A stretch of 58,935 nucleotides of DNA from an uncultured Ruminococcus sp. (lineage in GTDB: Bacteria > Bacillota > Clostridia > Oscillospirales > CAG-272), in assembly GCA_902782445.1 (NCBI GenBank), contig CACZNC010000051.1, positions 1 through 58,935 on the forward strand, written 5' to 3'. Under the pieces are notes generated by a model, which searched no databases, had not been told where the DNA came from, and was given only the letters and a program-made list of their open reading frames with translations. Shown here piece after piece: positions 52,757 through 58,935 of the stretch; position 1 is the first letter of the stretch, and each line of letters starts with the position of its first letter. The position numbers and the translations under genes are program-made.

Positions 52757-54660
52757 GTCGCTCCCCTCGCGGGAGCGTGGATTGAAATTCCCCGGCTCCG
52801 TGCCTCTTCGTTCTCGTGCCGCCAGGTCGCTCCCCTCGCGGGAGCGTGGATTGAAATATCTGGGACAGAAGCCGGGGAGCAGCGCGTAGCTGTCGCTCCC
52901 CTCGCGGGAGCGTGGATTGAAATACACCCTCTTGAATCCTCTCATTGGAGGCGAGAGTCGCTCCCCTCGCGGGAGCGTGGATTGAAATACGTCCTCTTAG
53001 CTGTCGGCCCGCCTATCTGCTCGTCGCTCCCCTCGCGGGAGCGTGGATTGAAATCTCCTGTTCTTTTCCGTTACGGTGAAGGTGTACGGTCGCTCCCCTC
53101 GCGGGAGCGTGGATTGAAATACGACGGCGTCGATGATCTGCGGGAGCGCCCCGACGGTCGCTCCCCTCGCGGGAGCGTGGATTGAAATAGCTCCTTCGCG
53201 GACTTGCCGAAGAACTGCATCGGTCGCTCCCCTCGCGGGAGCGTGGATTGAAATTCAGCGGATGGATCACTGGACGCCGAGCGCTGTGTTGTCGCTCCCC
53301 TCGCGGGAGCGTGGATTGAAATACGTAGAAGCGGACGGCCTGCGGATAAAGGGGATGTCGCTCCCCTCGCGGGAGCGTGGATTGAAATCTCCACCACATG
53401 GAGAAAAACGACCTCGGGGAAAGTCGCTCCCCTCGCGGGAGCGTGGATTGAAATCCATAAAGCCGCTACCTTATCGGGCAGAACTTCCCGTCGCTCCCCT
53501 CGCGGGAGCGTGGATTGAAATCGCACATGGTTTGATCCGTACGAAATCCTGCATTCCCGTCGCTCCCCTCGCGGGAGCGTGGATTGAAATTTTTCGAGGG
53601 GGTCAAGAGCTATGAGCAGATCGCAGTCGCTCCCCTCGCGGGAGCGTGGATTGAAATGTCCTGATATGCCCTCATGCCCTGCAACCATGAAGTCGCTCCC
53701 CTCGCGGGAGCGTGGATTGAAATTGCATGGTCGAAATATACGCGGCGGAGTACAACGGTCGCTCCCCTCGCGGGAGCGTGGATTGAAATATTTCCTCATG
53801 TTTTCGCGGACTGAACCGCTCGATGTCGCTCCCCTCGCGGGAGCGTGGATTGAAATCAATAGTCCCGGAGGATGTGGAGCCCGTCCGCGTGTCGCTCCCC
53901 TCGCGGGAGCGTGGATTGAAATATGATTCCGCCGCGGAGCATCAGCCAGTCGAGCACCGTCGTTCCCCTCGCGGGAGCGTGGATTGAAATAACCGGAGCC
54001 ATATCTTAGCCATATCAATTACACCGGTCGCTCCCCTCGCGGGAGCGTGGATTGAAATAGGTACAGAAGGTCAACCGGGTTTACGCGGCGAAGGTCGCTC
54101 CCCTCGCGGGAGCGTGGATTGAAATGCACAGCCCCTTGTTGGTCTGGGCTTGCGGCGGCCCCGTCGCTCCCCTCGCGGGAGCGTGGATTGAAATAACCTC
54201 CTCCTGCATGGTTCATCACCTCCTCGGAGTCGCTCCCCTCGCGGGAGCGTGGATTGAAATTGCTTGCCTGTTTTCCGCTCTTTGACTGTTATAGTGTCGC
54301 TCCCCTCGCGGGAGCGTGGATTGAAATTACCCGGAGAATGGGTATTCGACCGCTGCTTCAAAGTCGCTCCCCTCGCGGGAGCGTGGATTGAAATGTGTAA
54401 TCAGTTGCCATGATGGATTATCCTCCTTCGGTCGCTCCCCTCGCGGGAGCGTGGATTGAAATGTCGTTGGACCGCTCCGCCGCGTCGTAGGAGAGCGTCG
54501 CTCCCCTCGCGGGAGCGTGGATTGAAATGTGCCGGATGTCCGGGAATTCGGTGAGCCAGTACCGTCGCTCCCCTCGCGGGAGCGTGGATTGAAATATGTC
54601 CGCGCTTGCCTGGGCTCTCGCCCTTCTCGTCGCTCCCCTCGCGGGAGTGCGGATTGAAAT
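52757..54660 (+). CRISPR. CRISPR array, 29 repeats and 28 spacers, type I-C
   Basis: Repeats of 32 bp, beginning GTCGCTCCCCTCGCGGGAG and ending CGTGGATTGAAAT, the classical type I-C form. CGCTCCC pairs with GGGAGCG to make the handle hairpin. Repeat starts run from 52757, 52826, 52892, 52957 ... to 54564 and 54629; spacers are about 33-37 bp. Repeat 19 (53959) has one change (GTCGTTCC). The last one (54629) is degenerate (GGGAGTGCGGATTG), which places the leader on the cas2 side. Transcription is with the cas genes. Confidence 0.97.
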
Positions 54661-54963
54661 GCGCCGTTCGTGGAGTACCCGCCGCCGTGTCGCCCCCTCG
54701 CGGCAGGCATTATACGCGGGTACTCCAATCCGGGCGGCTTTCGCCTCAGATCCGCTGCCGACAAGTCATACCGGCTTTCGCTGGGGGTGGTGGTATCCGC
54801 GGAACAACTGCTGGTGCGCCACGTTCCGCGTCCAGGGGCAAAGGTATTTCAAATAAGGCTTCACGACGCCGGAATCCGCCTGCATATAGGCGCGGGAGGA
54901 GCATGACCGGATTATTGGGGAAATCAGCGTCCCGCGTCCGGAGGAATGAGAAAGGAGAATCGG
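54661..54963. other. Array trailer with a vestigial repeat and an inverted repeat
   Basis: After the final repeat there is about 27 bp like a spacer and then a decayed repeat start (GTCGCCCCCTCGCGG near 54688). TGGAGTACCCGC (54670-54681) is the reverse complement of GCGGGTACTCCA (near 54715-54726), giving a stem around the decayed repeat. No gene is seen before the RHH gene at 54964. Confidence 0.55.
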
Positions 54964-55179
54964 ATGGATACCAAAAAGCAGACCCGCACATGGGACAAAA
55001 GCCCGGAGGCCGTCGCGTACCGAAACCAGTACGCAGCGGAGCATTACGATCGCGTGATGCTGGCCCTGCCCGCTGGATTCCGGGACAGGCTTGACAAAGC
55101 AGCAGGGGAGGCGGGGATCAGCCGGACCGCGCTGATCGTCAAAGCGGTCGAAGCGTATCTGAATAATAAATGTGAATAA
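54964..55179 (+). CDS. Small ribbon-helix-helix (Arc/CopG-like) DNA-binding protein
   Basis: A 71-residue protein. A basic N-terminus (MDTKKQTRTWDKSPEAVA) is followed by a beta strand VMLALPAGFRDRLDKAAGEA and a helix GISRTALIVKAVEAYL, the ribbon-helix-helix layout. AAAGGAGAA precedes the ATG. Such proteins are common on plasmids, phages and integrative elements and as antitoxins; no toxin partner is seen beside it. The following 165 bp hold an open stretch in one frame (about 55186-55347) without a usable start codon. Confidence 0.75.
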   Translation: MDTKKQTRTWDKSPEAVAYRNQYAAEHYDRVMLALPAGFRDRLDKAAGEAGISRTALIVKAVEAYLNNKCE

Positions 55180-55345
55180 AAAGTTAATGCGCTTCGGGAG
55201 CGAGGTGATCTGAAACCAGGCAAGCGGGGAATCTTACCCGTAAGATGCGGCCCGGCGCTTGTTGGGGAGCACCCCAATCCCGTTGAATTCCTTCGGGAGC
55301 TGCGCGAATTCTGCGAAATCGCCTGGAAAAAAGATCGAAAGATTT

Positions 55346-55379
55346 GAAAAAGGACCGGCAGCACGACCGATCCTTTTTC
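55346..55379. terminator. Bidirectional terminator
   Basis: GAAAAAGGACCGG (55346-55358) pairs with CCGATCCTTTTTC (55367-55379) apart from one mismatch. T-runs on both strands let it serve the RHH gene and the convergent HTH gene. Confidence 0.8.
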
Positions 55380-55386
55380 GTTCAGT

Positions 55387-55596
55387 TCATTTTTCGGACT
55401 GATTCTTTCTCCAGTTCCGATACGCGCCGGATTTTACGCGGGCGTCCGCCGGATATTCGGTCCCCTCGGGGATCGCCCATTGCTTCCCGATTTTGACGGC
55501 GGGGATTCTTCCGGCGAGGATCAGGCGGCGGATGTTGCCGACATCTTTTCCGGTGTGTTCCGCAAATTCGGACACGGACAGGTATTTCGTTTCCAT
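55387..55596 (-). CDS. Excisionase-like helix-turn-helix protein
   Basis: A 69-residue protein with a MerR/excisionase-type winged helix: YLSVSEFAEHTGKDVGNIRR, then LILAGRIPAVKIGKQWAIPE. Such proteins act as recombination directionality factors or small regulators on mobile elements. AAAGGAG is six bases before the ATG. The gene lies about 1.2 kb from the serine recombinase, so a link is possible but unproven. Confidence 0.8.
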   Translation of the reverse strand: METKYLSVSEFAEHTGKDVGNIRRLILAGRIPAVKIGKQWAIPEGTEYPADARVKSGAYRNWRKNQSEK

Positions 55597-55626
55597 GAGC
55601 GGCTCCTTTCGCATAATCATCCGGGA

Positions 55627-55764
55627 TCAGACGTCCCGGTCGTCATCATCGTCTGAAAACCATGTGCGGATCGCTTCGGCGAATTTGGCGAGAGCGCCGC
55701 AATACAGTCCGCCCATGAGCAGACTCAGAACGACGATGGCAGAAATCAGCAGAACAAGTTTCAT
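55627..55764 (-). CDS. Small single-pass membrane peptide
   Basis: A 45-residue predicted peptide. It starts with MKLVLLISAIVVLSLLMGGL, a strong membrane helix, and ends in an acidic tail (FSDDDDDRDV). The ribosome site is weak (AGAGAG). It lies 30 bp upstream of the excisionase-like gene on the same strand. Function unknown; tails of this type occur in toxin, holin or phage accessory peptides. Confidence 0.45.
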   Translation of the reverse strand: MKLVLLISAIVVLSLLMGGLYCGALAKFAEAIRTWFSDDDDDRDV

Positions 55765-55840
55765 GGTCTCTCTTGACGCGGGGAAGTTTTTCGGGTATAA
55801 TGGGATTGGAGGGGTGGTTCCCGCCACCCCTCCGGTTCGG

Positions 55841-55972
55841 TCATCTCTCAATCAGGTATCTGATGAGAGCGCCGATCGCGGCGGCTGCCGCACCTCGGAT
55901 CAAGCCTTCGGTGATGAGCTTCGCAACCTTCAGCACCTTGCGCTTGATCCTTCTCTTTTTCCCGGCTTCCAT
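55841..55972 (-). CDS. Small cationic amphipathic peptide, unknown function
   Basis: A 43-residue peptide preceded by a textbook ribosome site (AAAGGAGG, 7 bases upstream). The N-terminal half is strongly basic (KKRRIKRKVLKVAKL), and the C-terminal half is small and hydrophobic (GAAAAAIGALIRYLIER), ending at a TGA. A GC-rich hairpin (GGAGGGGTGG paired with CCACCCCTCC, 55808-55833) lies just downstream. The gene precedes the acidic-tailed membrane peptide on the same strand. The shape resembles membrane-active bacteriocins or type I toxins, but no family is recognised. Confidence 0.6.
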   Translation of the reverse strand: MEAGKKRRIKRKVLKVAKLITEGLIRGAAAAAIGALIRYLIER

Positions 55973-56177
55973 CGCGCTTCCTCCTTTCTTTCCCCGTTCT
56001 GACAGCATTATGCCACGTTATCGTGTGAAAGTCAATGAGGAGCGCGAAAATAATGAAATAACCGCAAGTTTTTTCCTGCGGTTTTTCTCTTTCCGTGTTG
56101 CATGTGAGTGCAGCGAAGGTCAAGGCGGAAAGAAAGGGGACCCCTGCGTCGTGAAACGGGAACAAATCCTGCACAGA

Positions 56178-56781
56178 TCATCTGCGGATGAACTTTGCTG
56201 TAACCATTCCCGCCAGACACCCGACAAACGCGCCGCTTACGGGAATGCTCAGGAATATGGCAAAATACCGGTTTTCGGCAATAACGCTGGGAGATCCCGT
56301 TCCGAACAAGCTAAGGTAGGTTGCCATACAGAACAGCAATCCGCATACAGTCAGAGCGAGCGGAACATATTGAAATAACCTGCCGTTTGCTTTGGCTGAG
56401 ATGAACCCCTGAACCGCGCCGAATAGTAAAACAGGAACCAGAAAGTACAGCATATTCATCAAAAATCCTCCTCCATCCATTTTCATGTCGGCATTGCCGA
56501 GCCATGTTGCCTGAGCGGAAGTGACGCGCAGGGACAGATAGCTGCTCAGGCAGACGACGAAAACTGCGGACAATACAGAGATAACTGCTGTGAAGGCTAG
56601 ATAGCTGTATTTTTCCCTCATCAGGCGGACCATGTTTTCCTCCGCCTTAGCCTGATATGTCTGTTCGCTCAGCCGTTCTCCGGAAAGAAGTTCGTTGACG
56701 GTGATCCCCAGCGCATCGCACAATGGCATCATCAGCGAAACCTCGGGGAGTCCGTTTCCCGTCTCACCAACATTAGGACAC
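56178..56781 (-). pseudogene. XRE-membrane regulator that has lost its DNA-binding half
   Basis: The readable part begins ETGNGLPEVSLMMPLCDALG, which is the last third of an XRE helix-turn-helix, followed by NELLSGERLS and a membrane domain with four hydrophobic helices (near residues 48-66, 90-110, 120-140 and 155-180 of the remnant). The first about 35 codons, including the recognition helix, are absent. Upstream, the frame reads unrelated residues and hits a stop near 56797. The break lies at about 56775, just beyond the 3' end of the recombinase gene, so insertion of that element is the likely cause. A short product from the ATGs near 56732 is possible. Confidence 0.75.
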
Positions 56782-56811
56782 CGATTCTCTTTTCAGTGAA
56801 ATTCGGTTTTT

Positions 56812-58428
56812 TCACGCGATCTTCCCGACAAAGCGGTAATGGATGTCTACGTCCTGCGTGCGGAGGCCGTTTTCGTCCTTCTCGGCTTCGTGAACCAAGA
56901 TCTTTTCGATCAGCGTGTTGAGGAGCGTCGCGTCGAGCTTGTCCGGGCCCGAGAATTGTTTGAGGAGAGCGATCCATTTTTCTGCATCGGCTTCGGTCTG
57001 CTTCACTTCGGAGATCTCGGCGGTCAGCTTTTCGATCTTCTCCGTCAGTTCAGCCTGCTCGTTCTGGTACTTCTGCGAGAGCATCATGAAGTTCTGCTCG
57101 GAAATCGTTTCATTGACACGATCCTCATACACCCGGGCGAACAGCTTGTCCACCTCAGCCTTCCGCTTCTGCGTCTTGGTAAGTTCAAACGTTCTCTTCT
57201 TCAAAGCGGCGTTCTTTTCTCGGTCCCCGCTTTCGAGAAGATGTTCGAGCAAGCCTCGCTCATCCGTTTGGGCCAATCGGCTCCAATGCTTAATCTGGCT
57301 GAGAACATATTCGTATAGGATGTCGTATCGGATGTAGTGCGAGGTGCAGAGATTTCCCTTTTTGCCGAACTGCCTGTATGCCGTGCAATTGTAAAACCCG
57401 AACGGACGTGACCCGCCATCGTGGTAAGCATAGCTCAAAGACCAGCCACAGTCTGCGCATTTCAGCAGCCCGGCGAAGATTTGCGTCGTTGCATTCTTCA
57501 TCTTCCGGCGGCGGCGCTCGATCTGCTCCTGAATCCGTTCGAAAACTTCCTTCGGGACAAGGGCTTCATGAGTGTTCTCCACCCGGAACCAGAACTCCTC
57601 CGGCTTGCGGATGCGCTTTTTGTTCTTGTAGGAGATCGTCGTCTGCTGGCCGTGGACGGAGTTGCCGATGTAGACCTCATCGTGGACAATGCTCTTGACT
57701 TGTGAAATCGTCCATGCCCACGATTTCTCCTCCGGCGCGTCGGCGTAAATGTTTGCGAAGGTGCCGTACCGTGTGTAGTTCAGCCAACCCGGAGTCGGGA
57801 CTTTCTCCTCCCGGAGCGTCCGGGTGATTTTCGACGCTCCCCAGCCGTGGGATGCGTATTCAAAGATCTTCTCAACGATCCACCTGGTTTCTTCATCTAT
57901 TATGAGGTGATTCTTAACCTCTGGATCCTTTTTGTAGCCAAGCGGAGCGTATGCGCAGATGTATTCACCGACAGAGAACTTCGCCCGGAGCGCGGCCTTC
58001 ACCTTCCGGCTCGTGTCCTTCGCGTACCATTCGTTGAACAGGTTCTTGAAAGGAACAAAGTCTGTCAGGCCCTTTTCGGTATCCTCGCCTTCCGCCACGG
58101 CGATATACCGGATGTGCTTTTCCGGGAAGATGAATTCGAGGTAATAGTCCATCATGACGTGTTCCCGCCCGAAACGGCTGAGATCTTTTGTCACGATGCA
58201 GTTGATTCTGCCGGATTCCACATCTTCCATCATCTTCTGGAACGCTGGCCTGTCAAAGTTTGTTCCACTCCACCCGTCATCGACATACTCGTCCACCACG
58301 AGAAGACCGTTATCATGCGCGTATTGGCGTAAAACGATTTTTTGCGTCTCGATGGAAACGCTGTCCCCGAAGTTCCGGTCATCCTGGCTCAGTCTCATAT
58401 AAAGTGCGGTATTGTATGGTTGTTTCAT
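56812..58428 (-). CDS. Large serine recombinase (TnpX/TndX-like) of an integrative element
   Basis: A 538-residue site-specific recombinase. The resolvase domain (1-150) has the catalytic S14 in YMRLSQDD and the arginine-rich TKDLSRFGREH. A recombinase domain follows (about 170-290: YGTFANIYAD, VYIGNSVHGQQT). A zinc ribbon has CADCGW and two later cysteines (about 325-370). A coiled coil and a DUF4368-like tail complete it (about 400-538). GGAGG precedes the ATG at 58428. Relatives excise and insert Tn4451-type elements through a GA dinucleotide. It lies at the edge of an element that disrupts the regulator at 56178. Confidence 0.92.
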   Translation of the reverse strand: MKQPYNTALYMRLSQDDRNFGDSVSIETQKIVLRQYAHDNGLLVVDEYVDDGWSGTNFDRPAFQKMMEDVESGRINCIVTKDLSRFGREHVMMDYYLEFIFPEKHIRYIAVAEGEDTEKGLTDFVPFKNLFNEWYAKDTSRKVKAALRAKFSVGEYICAYAPLGYKKDPEVKNHLIIDEETRWIVEKIFEYASHGWGASKITRTLREEKVPTPGWLNYTRYGTFANIYADAPEEKSWAWTISQVKSIVHDEVYIGNSVHGQQTTISYKNKKRIRKPEEFWFRVENTHEALVPKEVFERIQEQIERRRRKMKNATTQIFAGLLKCADCGWSLSYAYHDGGSRPFGFYNCTAYRQFGKKGNLCTSHYIRYDILYEYVLSQIKHWSRLAQTDERGLLEHLLESGDREKNAALKKRTFELTKTQKRKAEVDKLFARVYEDRVNETISEQNFMMLSQKYQNEQAELTEKIEKLTAEISEVKQTEADAEKWIALLKQFSGPDKLDATLLNTLIEKILVHEAEKDENGLRTQDVDIHYRFVGKIA

Positions 58429-58533
58429 CAAATTCCTCCTTCTTTGGAAACAACCCACGCTTACGATACCGGCGTCTTCATTATACCATAAGCGTGGGTG
58501 GATTTCAAGTCTGATTGCACAATTTCATTGAGT

Positions 58534-58788
58534 TCAGTTGTTTTCTTTTGCAGTCTTCGCGGCGAATTTCACCGCATCTTCGATCAGTTCTTCGATGGTC
58601 GGGCCTTTCTCGGGGAAAAACTCCCTCACGCGTGTCCGCCAGTTCATGCAGTAGAACCAAAGCACACCGTCCAGATCCCTTACATAATAGGAAGTGTTCT
58701 CCGGCGTCGGCTCCGGTTCGTCGATCCCCTCCGGAAATATGATCTCCGGACCATCAATGTCGTCTTTGTAATACAGCTCTTCATCCAT
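58534..58788 (-). CDS. Small acidic hypothetical protein
   Basis: An 84-residue cytoplasmic protein, very acidic at the N-terminus (DEELYYKDDIDGPEIIFPEG) and with an aromatic centre (GVLWFYCMNW). No family was recognised. AAGGAGG lies 8 bases before the ATG. In its leader, CAGGGGC (58805-58811) pairs with GCCCCTG (58823-58829) just upstream of the ribosome site and could affect translation. It is transcribed in the same direction as the recombinase and is probably cargo of the same element. Confidence 0.65.
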   Translation of the reverse strand: MDEELYYKDDIDGPEIIFPEGIDEPEPTPENTSYYVRDLDGVLWFYCMNWRTRVREFFPEKGPTIEELIEDAVKFAAKTAKENN

Positions 58789-58935
58789 AAGGTTTCCTCC
58801 TTCTCAGGGGCGGAGTTGCTTTGCCCCTGTGTAGCTTATTTTACCAAAGTTAAGGATACGGTGCCGTATATCCGAAAATCGGGAAAAAGGGCTGAAAAGG
58901 CGGGAATTTCCGCGATTGCGGAAAAAGTGGGTGGT

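Noticed and set aside
53071..54018. Long open frames through the CRISPR array on both strands
   Set aside because: They translate the 32-bp repeats (recurring RSREGSD or PSRERGLK text) and are not genes.
55186..55347. Open stretch of about 50 codons after the RHH gene (GKRGILPVRCGPALV...)
   Set aside because: No ATG, GTG or TTG with a ribosome site in frame; kept only as a remark in the RHH entry.
55387..55596. Firm assignment as the directionality factor of the serine recombinase
   Set aside because: It lies outside the apparent insertion junction at about 56775, so it may belong to a different remnant.

Overview
The window looks like chromosomal DNA of a high-GC (roughly 60% in most genes) anaerobic Bacillota bacterium, most likely an uncultured gut or rumen Clostridia. 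Supporting signs are strong Gram-positive ribosome binding sites, many near-consensus sigma-A promoters (every one listed has a 17-bp spacer), S-layer-homology (SLH) surface proteins, lipobox lipoproteins, and enzymes for arabinoxylan-type plant polysaccharides. No rRNA or tRNA gene was recognised.

Layout. 1-3250: a membrane-anchored DUF4038/apiosidase-like glycosidase behind a perfect promoter. 3288-16556: a colinear cluster of cysteine desulfurase, thioredoxin-like protein, Nif11-type peptide precursor (possible RiPP), subtilisin-like protease with SLH repeats, and a 3,035-residue SLH surface protein. 16576-18596: a solute-binding-type lipoprotein that appears internally deleted, then a URO-D family protein. 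19164-25838, mostly minus strand: flavin reductase, phosphodiesterase-LamG protein, GH51 arabinofuranosidase, sugar O-acetyltransferase and GH43 enzyme. The gaps between these genes hold copies of an interspersed non-coding repeat family. 26597-33019: an SLH-serpin fusion, a sugar isomerase-like protein, a DUF1836 regulator and a GH3 glucosidase/xylosidase. 33335-35936: three XRE regulators, two of which share an almost identical DNA-binding half. 36130-43233: membrane protein, glutathione peroxidase, NhaC antiporter, HxlR regulator, GNAT acetyltransferase and a three-repeat lipoprotein. 43799-54725: a type I-C CRISPR-Cas locus with 29 repeats. 54964-58935: small DNA-binding and membrane peptides, a decapitated XRE-membrane regulator, and a large serine recombinase marking the edge of an integrative element that runs out of the window.

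How it fits together. GH51, GH43, GH3, the DUF4038 enzyme and the acetyltransferase suggest breakdown of arabinose- and xylose-containing (possibly apiose-containing) glycans. The SLH proteins, surface protease and surface serpin suggest an elaborate cell surface that both degrades protein and resists proteases.

Most unusual points. (1) The CRISPR operon is a mosaic: an AT-richer interference block (cas5-cas8-cas7-cas3) sits between a GC-rich stand-alone HD-nuclease gene and a GC-rich cas4-cas1-cas2 block, with cas3 in a non-canonical position. (2) There is a multi-copy palindromic intergenic repeat family with a 76-bp tandem expansion. (3) There is a Nif11-leader peptide with a four-cysteine core and no obvious maturase. 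All functions are inferred from sequence by eye; no database search was run.
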